Notes: generated from the sequence alone by a model not told the origin. A stretch of DNA of 64,000 bases from Mycobacterium ahvazicum (GCF_900176255.2 NZ_FXEG02000001.1:310001-374000); one strand, 5' to 3'. Shown: positions 18,137-27,328, counted from the stretch's first letter. Made by a program: numbers and translations.

Positions 18137-18242
18137 GGCAGCCCTTTCGGCCCTTATGTGGATGCAACACTCACAGCATCAGTCACATTGGCCACACTGT
18201 CAACATAAATAACAAACGTGTGACACTTAGGCGGCGCCCGAA

Positions 18243-19667
18243 TTACGTTTGCTCGCTTACGCTTTCGGCGTTGGGCTCGCTGGGGTCCGGGTGGCGGGCT
18301 TCGGCGTCGGCGGCCTGGCCCGAACTCTCGTGCTTACCGGCCTTGCTCGCCTGGTGCTGGGATTGGTGCACCTCGGCGATTGCCGCGCCGATCGCGCCGG
18401 GAATCCGGTGGAAGCCGCTGCGGTCGTACATGCGGGTGATGATGCCGCCGACTAGCAGGCCGATCACCAGCCCGATCGACGTCATCAACAACGCCTGCGT
18501 GAGGCCGGCCTCCCCGTCGCCGTTCAGATACAACAGGGACCGCACGCCCAGGAACACCTGGTGCATCGGCTCAAACTCGGCCAGCCAGCGGAAGAACGGC
18601 GGCACCGCCTCCAGCGGGACGGTGGCGCCCGCCGACGGCAAACCGAGGATCACGAAAACCAGCATGCTGAACAGCAGGCCCATCGAACCGAGCACCGCGA
18701 TCAGCGAACTGGACGTCACGCCGACCGCGACGATCGCGAATACGCCGTAGGCCCACAACTGCCAGCCGAGCGTGATGGGCATGCCGAGTCCGTGGGCGAT
18801 GGCCAGGTAGACACCCGACGTCAGCAACGCCAGCACCAGCATGATGCCCCACTTCACTAACAAGGTGCGGAAGCGAGAGATGTTGGCCTGCTCTGCAAAT
18901 CGATACACCGGCCCCCATTCGGCGGGCACGTACCCGAGCAATGAGTCGACCAAGGTGGACACCACGATGCTGCCGGTGAACCCGGCCAGCAACAACAGCA
19001 ATGCGTAGTAGAACGCCGACAGGCCGTTACCCGTGCCGTTGGGTAGCGGGTTGTACACGGTCGACTTGATGTCGATCGGGCTGGCCAGTCCCGCTTGCGA
19101 CGCTCCGGTCAACGGCGCACCGCCGGTCTGCTCTGCGACTTGCGACGAAAGGTATTGTCCTACTTTGGTATTGGCAACGGCCATGGCCTGGTTCAGGGTC
19201 TGGCCGGCGATGCCGGCGCCCAGCGTGCCGGCGCGCGGGTTGGTGAAGATCGTGACCGAAGGCCGCTCGGCCTTGCCCGGCATCACCGCGCTCTCGCCGT
19301 ACTCGCGCAAACTCGACGAGAACGTCGGCGGAATGACCAATTCGCCATACGCCTGTGCCCGGTCCAGCAGTCGTTTGGCCTCGTCGTGGGAGACCACGCG
19401 GATGTCGAATTTGTTCTTGTCCAGCGCGGACACCAGTCCGTCGACGATCTTCGGGCCGGCGGTTCCGGCGTCCTCGTTCACCACCGCGATCGGGAAGTGG
19501 CGCAGGTTGGTGGTGGGATTCAAGATGCCGCCCAGATACAGCGCGCACAGCGCCGACATGAGGGCCAGTGTGGCGCCGATCGGCAACGCCCAGAACTGCA
19601 CGGTTCTCAGCGCTTTTGCGTTCCGCTTCGGATTCGGCACCGCGTGCCGCGGTTGGCCTTTCGACAT
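18243..19667 (-). CDS. Rv0180c-type ABC-2-like membrane protein
   Basis: Predicted 474-residue membrane protein. There is one transmembrane helix near the N-terminus (about residues 28-50), a large extracytoplasmic region (about 55-220, with HFPIAVVNEDAG) and then about five C-terminal helices (from about 225 to 415). The tail is charged and cytosolic. This layout matches the YhgE/Pip and DUF3533 group of ABC-2-like proteins, to which Rv0180c belongs. No ATPase gene is adjacent. It lies on the same strand as the pirin gene 34 bp upstream, suggesting one transcript. Transported substrate unknown. Confidence 0.82.
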   Translation of the reverse strand: MSKGQPRHAVPNPKRNAKALRTVQFWALPIGATLALMSALCALYLGGILNPTTNLRHFPIAVVNEDAGTAGPKIVDGLVSALDKNKFDIRVVSHDEAKRLLDRAQAYGELVIPPTFSSSLREYGESAVMPGKAERPSVTIFTNPRAGTLGAGIAGQTLNQAMAVANTKVGQYLSSQVAEQTGGAPLTGASQAGLASPIDIKSTVYNPLPNGTGNGLSAFYYALLLLLAGFTGSIVVSTLVDSLLGYVPAEWGPVYRFAEQANISRFRTLLVKWGIMLVLALLTSGVYLAIAHGLGMPITLGWQLWAYGVFAIVAVGVTSSSLIAVLGSMGLLFSMLVFVILGLPSAGATVPLEAVPPFFRWLAEFEPMHQVFLGVRSLLYLNGDGEAGLTQALLMTSIGLVIGLLVGGIITRMYDRSGFHRIPGAIGAAIAEVHQSQHQASKAGKHESSGQAADAEARHPDPSEPNAESVSEQT

Positions 19668-19701
19668 CCCAGCTCCCGTCTGTCACGCCCACTCTATTGG
19701 T

Positions 19702-20421
19702 CTAGCCGCCCAGCTTTGCGTGCATCTCCCAGATCAGCAGCTCGGTCGGCTCGATCGCCGTCAGCCGCGAGCCGCCGCCGTCTGTGATGCGGGCGGCGTC
19801 GCCTTCGGCGAGTTGATCGGACCCGTCCAGGGTCAGCCGGCCGCGTGGCACGAAGATGTGCAGGTTGGGGGCGGCGGGGGTGGTGACGGTGTCGCCGGGT
19901 TGCAGCCGGGCGACGTGCAGGGCCGCAGCGCGGTTGTGCAGCGAGATCGCCGCGTCGCGCCCGGGGATGCCCGAGGCGATGGTCACGAGTTCGGCGCCGA
20001 TGTGGCCGATCTCATGCTGCTGATAGCTCGGCGGTACTCCCGATTCGTCGGCGATGACCCACATCTGGATGAAATGCACTGGCTGCGTTGGCGAATCATT
20101 CTTCTCCGAATGCAGGATCCCGCTGCCGGCAGACATGCGCTGCGCCAGGCCAGGATAGATCACGCCGTGGTTGCCGGCCGAATCCTGGTGTGTCAATTCG
20201 CCTTCCAGCACCCATGTCACGATCTCCATGTCGCGATGCGGGTGGGTGTCGAATCCGCTGCGCGGAGCCACGACGTCGTCGTTGTTCACCACCAGCAGTC
20301 CGTGGTGGGTGTTATCCGGCTCGTAGTGGTCGCCGAACGAAAACGAATGTCTGGATTTCAGCCACGGCGTCGTGGTGACCGCCCGGTCAGCCGCGCGCCG
20401 AATCTCGGAGTTGGCAGGCAC
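19702..20421 (-). CDS. Pirin-family bicupin protein (Rv0181c homologue)
   Basis: Predicted 239-residue pirin-like protein. The N-terminal cupin carries the metal-binding set: FDTHPHRDMEI gives two histidines (about residues 58-60), and GILHSEKND gives the later His and Glu (about 102-104). Pirins bind Fe or another metal, and some have quercetinase activity or a regulatory role; the role in mycobacteria is not established. Soluble and cytosolic. It lies 34 bp upstream of the Rv0180c-type gene on the same strand. Confidence 0.88.
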   Translation of the reverse strand: MPANSEIRRAADRAVTTTPWLKSRHSFSFGDHYEPDNTHHGLLVVNNDDVVAPRSGFDTHPHRDMEIVTWVLEGELTHQDSAGNHGVIYPGLAQRMSAGSGILHSEKNDSPTQPVHFIQMWVIADESGVPPSYQQHEIGHIGAELVTIASGIPGRDAAISLHNRAAALHVARLQPGDTVTTPAAPNLHIFVPRGRLTLDGSDQLAEGDAARITDGGGSRLTAIEPTELLIWEMHAKLGG

Positions 20422-20434
20422 GACTTCAGCGTAA

Positions 20435-21298
20435 TCACACCTGCGCGCCGAGCAGTCGCTGTGCGTGCTGCAGCGCGGTGTCGAGTGCGGGCAGCGTCAA
20501 ATCGGCCGGGCCACCCAGGTGGATCTCGATCTGGTACTCCGGCTGCCCGTTCTGGCCGAAGATCGGCAGCACGACGAATTCTGTTGACGCCAAATTTGTT
20601 TCAAGCGTGTCGGTGACAGACTGCAGCGTCACCATGGTCATCAGCGTGGTGAGTTGCCGGGTGAGGTGTGCGGTCGGCTCCAGCGACGCGAGCAGCCCAG
20701 CCAGCCGATGGTGCAGCGATTGGTGCGTGTCGTCGAACCGCCAGGCGCCGTAGCCGCGGGATCGGATGTCGGCGAGTACTCGTTGATGCTGCGCGACTTC
20801 GTCGCGGGTCAGCCGCGGTGTCACCCGGTGCAGCCAGGCAGCCACGAAATCGTCGTCGCGCCAGGCCATCGCGACCAGGCCGAACGGGGGATCGATCGGG
20901 AAGTGCTGCCCGACGGCATGCGCGCCGTCGGTGCCATGGCCCACCGCGTCGACCGTGGTCAGGTGCCGGCCGCCGATCTTCGACATCGAGCAGCCCGCGC
21001 CGAGGGTGTGGTGCAGGAAGGTCAGTGCGTCACGGCCACGGTCCAACAGCGGAAACTGTATGCGCAGACCGTGCACCAGGCCGAACAACCCGCTGCCCAG
21101 GCAGAAGCGCCGGTCCCCGCGCCGGGTGACCCAGGACCGGCGTTCCAGCTCGGATAGCACCAGCGCGCAGGTCGAGGTGCTGATCCCGCAAGTCTTCGCC
21201 AGCTCGGCCGAGGTTCGCCCGTCCGGCGAATCCGCGAGCGTGGCAAGCACGTCCATTACCCGCGCGGTGGGCGGCGACTTGGCGGTTGACGTACCCAT
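20435..21298 (-). CDS. IclR-like transcriptional regulator
   Basis: Predicted 287-residue regulator. The N-terminal winged helix (about residues 8-70) contains ARVMDVLATLADSPDGRTS and a helix-turn-helix with LAKTCGISTSTCALVL, typical of IclR-type proteins. A larger effector domain follows. I chose the ATG at 21298 because the DNA-binding domain starts just after it and the frame further upstream runs into the divergent dehydrogenase gene. It is absent from the M. tuberculosis order. A 14-bp palindrome lies in the 63-bp divergent gap, so it probably controls itself and the neighbouring dehydrogenase. Confidence 0.82.
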   Translation of the reverse strand: MGTSTAKSPPTARVMDVLATLADSPDGRTSAELAKTCGISTSTCALVLSELERRSWVTRRGDRRFCLGSGLFGLVHGLRIQFPLLDRGRDALTFLHHTLGAGCSMSKIGGRHLTTVDAVGHGTDGAHAVGQHFPIDPPFGLVAMAWRDDDFVAAWLHRVTPRLTRDEVAQHQRVLADIRSRGYGAWRFDDTHQSLHHRLAGLLASLEPTAHLTRQLTTLMTMVTLQSVTDTLETNLASTEFVVLPIFGQNGQPEYQIEIHLGGPADLTLPALDTALQHAQRLLGAQV

Positions 21299-21339
21299 GC
21301 CCAGCTCCCTACCATCCGTCCAAAATGTAAGAACAGCAT

Positions 21340-21353
21340 TCCTAATATTAGGA
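21340..21353. promoter_or_regulatory. Perfect 14-bp palindrome TCCTAATATTAGGA
   Basis: The site is self-complementary over all 14 bases and unusually AT-rich for this genome. It sits in the divergent gap between the IclR-like regulator and the dehydrogenase and overlaps the AGGAG ribosome-binding site (21350-21354) of the dehydrogenase. A repressor bound here would block the dehydrogenase leader. Operator role is inferred. Confidence 0.65.
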
Positions 21354-21361
21354 GAATAGAT

Positions 21362-22501
21362 GTGCTGAAGGTGGGAGTCTGGGGGCCGGGCTCGATGGGC
21401 GTCATCGCTCTGCGGGGCGTGATCGACCACCCCGAGCTGGAATTGACCGATCTCGTGGTGCACAGCGACGCCAAGGTGGGCCGCGACGCGGGGGAGCTGT
21501 GCGGAATCGCGCCCGTCGGCGTGGTGGCCACCCAGGATCCGGCACCACTGCTCGCGGGCGACGCCGACGCAGTGGTCTATGCCGCCGGCGCGAACCTGCG
21601 TCCGCTGGAGGCTGTCGAGGACATGGTGTCGATCCTGGGGTCCGGTAAGAACGTGGTGTCGTGTTCGGTGGTGCCGCTGGTCTTTCCCGACGCCGTCGAC
21701 GGGGTCTTCACCGATCCGCTGCGCCGGGCCGCGCTAGCGGGTGGGGTGTCGTTCTTCACCACTGGCATCGACTCCGGATTTGCCAATGATGTTCTGCCGC
21801 TGCTGCTTACCGGAGTGTCGCGGGTGATCGAATCGGTGCGAGTTACGGAGATGTTCAACTACGCCACCTACCCGGACCGGGCGGCGGTGTACGAGATCCT
21901 CGGTTTCGGTAAGCCGCCGGAGTATCAGGCGTTCGCCGCGCAGCCGGGGGTATTCACCTTCGGCTGGGGCCCGGTGCTGCACCAGCTCGCCGCCGCGCTG
22001 GGCGTCAAAATCGACAACATCGAGGAGAGCAACGAACGCGTCCTCGCCGCCGAGTCGTTCGACACCCCGACCGGGCACATCGAGGCCGGAACGATCGCCG
22101 CGATGCGTTCGACGCTGACCGGATACGTCGGGGAAAAGCCGACTTTCGTCGTCGACCACGTGACGCGCATGCGCGACGACATCGCCGGAGACTGGCCGCA
22201 ACCGCACATCAGTCTTGCGCCGAAAGACCTCGGCTTCGGACTGGCATCTGGCCGCGGTGTCTATCGCGTCGAGATCGAGGGCTCGCCGACCATGCGTTGC
22301 GAATTCGAAATGGCCGAGGACCACGACCACGATCTGGGTGCGCGCATCGCGGGCTCCTCGCGCATGGTCAACGCCATTCCCGCGGTGTGTGCGGCCGCAC
22401 CCGGACTGCTGTCCGCACTCGACCTGCCGCTGATCACCGGGGCCGGTTTGGTCCGTTCGGTCGAAGGTCCGTCACCGGATAGTCGCCTGCTGGCCGGCTA
22501 G
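21362..22501 (+). CDS. DapB-like NAD(P)-dependent dehydrogenase
   Basis: Predicted 379-residue cytosolic oxidoreductase. It opens with a Rossmann fold resembling dihydrodipicolinate reductase (KVGVWGPGSMGVIALRGV, glycine-rich loop at about residues 8-13). The C-terminal domain resembles 2,4-diaminopentanoate dehydrogenase-like proteins, so it is unlikely to be the lysine-pathway DapB. The start is GTG, with AGGAG 7 nt upstream. It is divergent from the IclR-like gene. The substrate is unknown; a small amino or keto compound is a guess from family resemblance. Confidence 0.8.
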   Translation: MLKVGVWGPGSMGVIALRGVIDHPELELTDLVVHSDAKVGRDAGELCGIAPVGVVATQDPAPLLAGDADAVVYAAGANLRPLEAVEDMVSILGSGKNVVSCSVVPLVFPDAVDGVFTDPLRRAALAGGVSFFTTGIDSGFANDVLPLLLTGVSRVIESVRVTEMFNYATYPDRAAVYEILGFGKPPEYQAFAAQPGVFTFGWGPVLHQLAAALGVKIDNIEESNERVLAAESFDTPTGHIEAGTIAAMRSTLTGYVGEKPTFVVDHVTRMRDDIAGDWPQPHISLAPKDLGFGLASGRGVYRVEIEGSPTMRCEFEMAEDHDHDLGARIAGSSRMVNAIPAVCAAAPGLLSALDLPLITGAGLVRSVEGPSPDSRLLAG

Positions 22502-22586
22502 CGGCTCGCGTATCAGCGAATTCATCCATGCCGCACCCTGTTTGGGCTGCGGTACCGTGCCGACGGAGCCCGGCTTCGGTGACCAC

Positions 22587-23795
22587 CTAGTTGTTGGTTG
22601 GTGGTGGTTGGGGTTGGAAGGGTTGGTACCACCACCAGTGGGCGCGTTCGCGTTGGGTGGGCGGGCGTGCCAGGGATCCTGCGCTCAGTGGTCGGCCGTC
22701 CTCGTCGGTGGCGGTGAGCGCGTCGGCGGGTCCGGTGAGGGTGATCAGGCCGCGGTGATGGGAGCGGTGGTGATACGGGCAGAGCAGCACCAGGTTGGCT
22801 AGTTCGGTGGGGCCGCCGTCTTCCCAGTGCCGGAGGTGGTGGGCGTGCAGGCCGCGGGTGGCCCCGCACCCGGGCACCGCGCAGCTGCGGTCTCGATGCT
22901 CCAGGGCGCGGCGCAGCCGCCGGTTGATCACCCGCGTCGCACGCCCGGCACCGATAACCTCGCCGTCACGTTCGAACCAGACCTCACAGGTGGCATCACA
23001 GGTCAGGTAGCGCCGTTCGGCGTCGGTCAGCAGCGGACCCAGATGCAGCGCGGCGGCACGCTGCTGCACGTCGAGGTGCACCACCACGGTGGTGTGCTGC
23101 CCGTGCGGGCGGCGGGCCGCCTCACTATCCCAGCCGGCCTCCACCAGCCGCATCAACGCGTCGATGGTGTTCGGCAGCGGGGGCCTGTGCTCGGGGTCGC
23201 TTTCGGCGTGGTCGCGTTTCCATTCGGCGAAAAGCGCGTCACGGTGTGAGGCCAGCGCGGCGTCGAACTTCGCGGCGTCTAGGTGGGGGAGTTTGATCCG
23301 CCAACACGTGAACTCCTCGTCCGAGGTCTGGGTGATCGAGGGCGCCGGTTCGGGCCGCGGGTCGGGCTGGGGTCGTGGTTCGAGTTTGACCGCGGTACGC
23401 AGCTGGCTGACCGTGGCGACCTCGGCCAACCCCGCATAGTGCTCATCAGATCCCTGACCCGCGCCGGCGGCGATGACGCCGACCTGATCCAGCGACAGCC
23501 GACCCTCAGCCATGCCCGCCGCACACCGCGGGAACTCCTCGAGCCGGCCCGCGATCGTGGTGATCGTGTGGGCATTCGCCGAGGACAGGGCCAGCTTCCA
23601 GCCCAGCAACGCCGCCACTGAGCGCGCACCGGTGGCCCCGCACAGCTCGTCGCGCTCGATCTCGGCGGCGATCTCCACAATGCGCCCATCAATGGCATTG
23701 CGCTGACCGGCCAACTCCGCCAACTCCTCGAACAACACCCCCAGACGGTCGGGCGGGCGCGATTCAACGACGCTCGACAAAGCGGTCAACGACAT
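22587..23795 (-). CDS. REP13E12-family DUF222/HNH endonuclease-like protein
   Basis: Predicted 402-residue protein with the two-part layout of the 13E12 repeat family. The N-terminal helical DUF222 region is at about residues 20-260. A C-terminal HNH nuclease domain (about 310-370) has paired cysteines CAVPGCGATRGLHAHH and the later LVLLCPYHHRSHH, which supply the zinc ligands and catalytic histidines. The start ATG at 23795 begins the conserved domain; the frame is open further upstream but only antisense to sequence in the next gene. These genes are multicopy in mycobacteria and behave as repeats; their role is unclear. Confidence 0.85.
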   Translation of the reverse strand: MSLTALSSVVESRPPDRLGVLFEELAELAGQRNAIDGRIVEIAAEIERDELCGATGARSVAALLGWKLALSSANAHTITTIAGRLEEFPRCAAGMAEGRLSLDQVGVIAAGAGQGSDEHYAGLAEVATVSQLRTAVKLEPRPQPDPRPEPAPSITQTSDEEFTCWRIKLPHLDAAKFDAALASHRDALFAEWKRDHAESDPEHRPPLPNTIDALMRLVEAGWDSEAARRPHGQHTTVVVHLDVQQRAAALHLGPLLTDAERRYLTCDATCEVWFERDGEVIGAGRATRVINRRLRRALEHRDRSCAVPGCGATRGLHAHHLRHWEDGGPTELANLVLLCPYHHRSHHRGLITLTGPADALTATDEDGRPLSAGSLARPPTQRERAHWWWYQPFQPQPPPTNN

Positions 23796-23911
23796 AACGA
23801 CATCATCGCAGCGGGGTACGACAAGTTTCGCCGTCGAACCGGGCGCGTGAGGTGCCGTCATTGTCTGTTGAGCGGCACAGCCTGATCCGCCGCCAACGGC
23901 GATCGCCGTCA

Positions 23912-24883
23912 CTACTCGGCCGCTGTGCAACTCACCATGTTGCGTGCCGCGGGCGCGAATTCCGGCTCGGGGCTCGGTGTCTGGGCGCGGTGCCGGCCGG
24001 CGGCCCGGCTGTTCAGCCAGCACGCCAAGCCACCGGCGAGCAGCCCGATCGCGACTCCGACGTCCGGGCGCTGACCCAGCATCAGCCAGCTCAGCACCGC
24101 GGCAGCCGCGGGGATGATCGCGAACAGCATCGCCACCGCCGCCGCGCCGTGAATGCTGATGGCGCGCAGGTAAATGCTGACCGCGAGCGTCGCATTGAAC
24201 AGCACCATGGCCGCGATCGCGGCCGCGGCTTTGCCCGCATCGTGCACGGCGAACGGTGTCAGCATCGCCAGCGCCGCCGCGGGAATGAACGCCACGCAGT
24301 TTTGCACCGCACTCATCGTGCGGAAGTCGACGCCCTTGCAGAACCGCTGCTGATACACCCCACCGGCCGAAAGGCCAAGCAGCCCAACCAAAAGCAGCAA
24401 CATGACCGGGTCGACGCCGTGCATGCCCATCAGTCGCCGCGCACAGGCGGCCAGTACGGCGGCGACGCCGAGAACCAGGGCGACGATCCGCAGCCGGCCA
24501 AGCGGCTCGCACAGGAACAGCGTCGCCAGGATGGCCGTCATTACCGGATTCATCGCGATCACCACCGCGCAGAGCACCGCGGACGCCCCGAGCAGCAAGG
24601 CCTCGTACAGGCAGCAGAACTGCACGGCCTGGATCAGCAGGCCCGCGACGATGACGTGACCGAACTGCGCGCCGCGTGGCCACGACGCGCGGGCCAGCAG
24701 GGCCCACGCCGCGAGGATGACGGCGGCGAAGCCGAAGCGCAGCACCAGCACGGCCATCGGGGTCATTTCGGCCACTGCGAGCGCACCGATGGGATACCCG
24801 ATCGCATAGGTCAGCGTCACCGCCGAAGCGGTACTCAAAGGCATGCGTGGCAGGTGCATTCCCCCATGCTCGCGAACGGCCAC
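23912..24883 (-). CDS. EamA/DMT-superfamily transporter
   Basis: Predicted 323-residue membrane protein with about ten transmembrane segments in two repeats, as in the drug/metabolite transporter superfamily (EamA domains at about residues 20-150 and 165-295). The second repeat has the typical LNSRAAGRHR basic end. The annotated start is a GTG; ATGs 8 and 13 codons in are possible alternatives. It is divergent from a LysR-type gene with a LysR-box-like site between them, so it is probably an exporter under LysR control. The substrate cannot be told. Confidence 0.85.
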   Translation of the reverse strand: MAVREHGGMHLPRMPLSTASAVTLTYAIGYPIGALAVAEMTPMAVLVLRFGFAAVILAAWALLARASWPRGAQFGHVIVAGLLIQAVQFCCLYEALLLGASAVLCAVVIAMNPVMTAILATLFLCEPLGRLRIVALVLGVAAVLAACARRLMGMHGVDPVMLLLLVGLLGLSAGGVYQQRFCKGVDFRTMSAVQNCVAFIPAAALAMLTPFAVHDAGKAAAAIAAMVLFNATLAVSIYLRAISIHGAAAVAMLFAIIPAAAAVLSWLMLGQRPDVGVAIGLLAGGLACWLNSRAAGRHRAQTPSPEPEFAPAARNMVSCTAAE

Positions 24884-24914
24884 CTATTAAGTCCAACGAT
24901 TATTGGCGATCAGG

Positions 24915-24937
24915 ACCGATTTCGATTACTTATCGGT
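24915..24937. promoter_or_regulatory. LysR-box-like inverted repeat (T-N11-A)
   Basis: Arms ACCGAT and ATCGGT are exact inverted repeats separated by 11 bp, so the inner bases form the T-N11-A motif that LysR-type regulators recognise. It lies in the divergent gap, 32 bp upstream of the transporter start and 79 bp upstream of the LysR gene. Confidence 0.65.
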
Positions 24938-25015
24938 CATCCGCACGTGAACGGGTATTTACCGTTCCAACCCTGGATTATTGATCATTTATGCTGATCG
25001 AACTAGGGTGACGGC

Positions 25016-25867
25016 ATGGCACAGGTACTCGATATCGCGCCGCTGCGCAGCCTCGTGGCGGTGGCCGACTGTGGCGGATTTCACCGCGCGGCCGCCGCGT
25101 TGCGCCTGAGTCAGTCCGCGGTCAGTCAGCACTTGCGAAAAGTCGAGAGTGTGGTCGGCGAGCCGGTGGTGGAGCGCTCCGGGCGAGGCGTCTTGTTCAC
25201 CGAGATGGGGCAGCGGGTGCTGCGGCATGCACGCACGATTCTGGCGGCGCACGACGCAGCGCTCGACGATCTCGGCGCGACCGAACAGAAGGTGCTCACG
25301 GTCGGCGCCACCGAGCACGGTGCGGACGTGATGCTGCCCGCCCTGACCCGCGTGCTGCGCGAACGCCTGCCCGACCGGCGGCCGCGATTCCGGCTGGACC
25401 GCAACGTTTCCCTGGCGGACGCGATCGACCGCGGGCTGGTGGACTTGGCGATCATGCTCGACGGATCCGGGCTGGATCGTGCCAATGCTTCGGGAATCGT
25501 TCAACTGCAATGGGTTTCAGCACGGACATTCAACTTCCAGCAGCCAGGGCCACTGCCGCTGGTGATCTATGCCGAACCGTGCACCCTGCGCGAGCCGGCC
25601 TTCGCGCTGCTCGAGAAGCATCGTGTCGACTACGAGGTCGTCGCCGAATGTGGTGATCTGGCCGGTCTTTACGCAGCGGTGCGCTCGGGTCTCGGGTTGG
25701 CTCTGTTGCCAAAGATCGACAAGCTTCCCGACGGCGTGTGCCCTGCCGAGGGCCTGCCGGCACCCAATGTCGCCTCGATCCTGGTGCGTGGCCGCTCGGG
25801 TATCGACCCCGAGGTGCTGAGCACCGTCGACGCCGCGGTGCGCGACGTGCTGGCCGTCGAAAGATGA
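25016..25867 (+). CDS. LysR-family transcriptional regulator
   Basis: Predicted 283-residue LTTR. The N-terminal helix-turn-helix (about residues 5-65) has the family pattern FHRAAAALRLSQSAVSQHLRKVE. The C-terminal periplasmic-binding-protein-like effector domain spans about 90-280, with ERLPDRRPRFRLD and the late GLGLALLPK segment. It is transcribed away from the EamA transporter. In this family such a pairing usually means direct control of the divergent gene in response to a ligand, here possibly the exported compound. Confidence 0.9.
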   Translation: MAQVLDIAPLRSLVAVADCGGFHRAAAALRLSQSAVSQHLRKVESVVGEPVVERSGRGVLFTEMGQRVLRHARTILAAHDAALDDLGATEQKVLTVGATEHGADVMLPALTRVLRERLPDRRPRFRLDRNVSLADAIDRGLVDLAIMLDGSGLDRANASGIVQLQWVSARTFNFQQPGPLPLVIYAEPCTLREPAFALLEKHRVDYEVVAECGDLAGLYAAVRSGLGLALLPKIDKLPDGVCPAEGLPAPNVASILVRGRSGIDPEVLSTVDAAVRDVLAVER

Positions 25868-25876
25868 ACGCGGACT

Positions 25877-27295
25877 TCAGGAATCGTTGCCGGGGTAGAT
25901 GGCGCTGGCCAGCTCGAGGATCTCGGCACGGTCTGCGGGGAGGATGAAGCCGGACTGGATAGCCGAATCCAGCGCCGCCATGAAACTGCCCAGGTACTGC
26001 GCGGCCCCGCCCGGGTAGAGCCGTCGCACGGTGGCCTCGTCGAAGGGCTCGCCGGAACCGAAGATCGCCGACATCACGTTCTCCGGCGCGTTGTCCGAGG
26101 CGCCGTCTCCCGACGTCCGGGCCAGCGGCACGTCTACCCACGGCGTCCGCAGGCCGCCCCTTGCGAGGCCGTTGCCATCCAGAATCGGTTGGGGCAGTTC
26201 GGCTTCGGTCATCTCGATGGGAGGGGCAGCGGGCGCTGTCTGACCGGTCTGGACCCAAGTGGTCAGCGCCGCGATCGCGGCCTGCACGACATAGTGATGC
26301 TGCGGCGCGAAATTGATGTAATGGTCGAGTTGCTGGCCCATCAGCATGTTGGTGGGTGCATAGGCGGCCACGATGTCCTGCAGTGGCGCCGAGCCGGTGT
26401 CGATCGGTGCCACCTGGATCGTGTAGTTGTCGGCGTGTGCGGCACCGGCGATCTCCCAGACCCGCAGCCGCTCGTTGTCGGGTTGCCGGGCGAAGTAGTA
26501 GCCATGCCGCACGGCACCGAACAGGTCGGTTTCGGTGATGATCGTCAGCAGTGGCACGCGCAGGTCGGCGCGGAAGTTGACGGCTTCGGGCACGTTCACC
26601 TGAAATTCGTCGAGCACCGAGCCGCCGTCCAGCGGTGCGGCGGAAGCGAATCGTGAATGCACCAAGAAGCCGTCGTACGCTCCGGCCAGCGGATCGACCG
26701 CGTTGACGTAGCTGGTCAGGAACATCGCCGATTGCGATTCACCCAGGGCGACAAGGTGTTCGGGCCGCAGGCCGCGCAGGATGTCAGCACTGCGTGCCAG
26801 CTCACCGGTCTGCGAGAAGATGTCGAAGCTGAACGCATCGCCCGGGTGACTCAGTGCCGCATACCGCGTCGGGTCCTGGCTCTTGAGCGACATGTCGAAA
26901 CCGAGCAAGCTGGCACCGCCGTCCACCCCGACCTTCTGCGCCGAGACCGCGACGTAGGCGTAACCCGACCGGATGATTTCGCGGTGCGCCATCATCCACA
27001 CCGCCGGCGCGTCGATGCCGCCACTGACGTTGAGCCACTCGACCAGCACGGTCCCGTTGAACCGCGCCGGATCAGACGGCGTGAGCGCGACGACCCGCGT
27101 CGTGTAATCGGCGGTGCCGGAAGGTGTTACGGTCCACCGGCCGTCGGGTTGCAACTCCGAGGCCGGCGCGTACGACGTGGCCGTGCCCGAGACGAAGAAC
27201 TCTTCGGCGACATAGCCGAGGTCGCCGATATCGAAGCCGCCCAACAACAAGAGCGGCTTGCCGGACACCGGCGTGATGCTGGGGGATTCCGTCAT
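25877..27295 (-). CDS. Alpha/beta hydrolase domain protein (Abhydrolase_10 type)
   Basis: Predicted 472-residue protein resembling the large alpha/beta-hydrolase family PF20091. VVALTPSDPARFNGTVLVEW near residue 70 and a nucleophile-elbow-like LVALGESQSAMFLT (about residue 206, Ser in G-E-S-Q-S) are visible, with a likely late His in the GAAHAD segment. No signal peptide. Substrate unknown; an ester or lactone is plausible. It lies 33 bp downstream of sigG on the same strand, so it may be co-transcribed with the sigma factor, and it is not in the M. tuberculosis order. Confidence 0.78.
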   Translation of the reverse strand: MTESPSITPVSGKPLLLLGGFDIGDLGYVAEEFFVSGTATSYAPASELQPDGRWTVTPSGTADYTTRVVALTPSDPARFNGTVLVEWLNVSGGIDAPAVWMMAHREIIRSGYAYVAVSAQKVGVDGGASLLGFDMSLKSQDPTRYAALSHPGDAFSFDIFSQTGELARSADILRGLRPEHLVALGESQSAMFLTSYVNAVDPLAGAYDGFLVHSRFASAAPLDGGSVLDEFQVNVPEAVNFRADLRVPLLTIITETDLFGAVRHGYYFARQPDNERLRVWEIAGAAHADNYTIQVAPIDTGSAPLQDIVAAYAPTNMLMGQQLDHYINFAPQHHYVVQAAIAALTTWVQTGQTAPAAPPIEMTEAELPQPILDGNGLARGGLRTPWVDVPLARTSGDGASDNAPENVMSAIFGSGEPFDEATVRRLYPGGAAQYLGSFMAALDSAIQSGFILPADRAEILELASAIYPGNDS

Positions 27296-27328
27296 GGGCG
27301 CAACCCTTCTCGATCGGGGTCCGCCCCG

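Noticed and set aside
23796-24896. N-terminal extension of the HNH protein frame to 769 codons
   Set aside because: The extra part is antisense to or overlaps the EamA transporter gene and is low-complexity; the conserved DUF222 region begins at the ATG at 23795.
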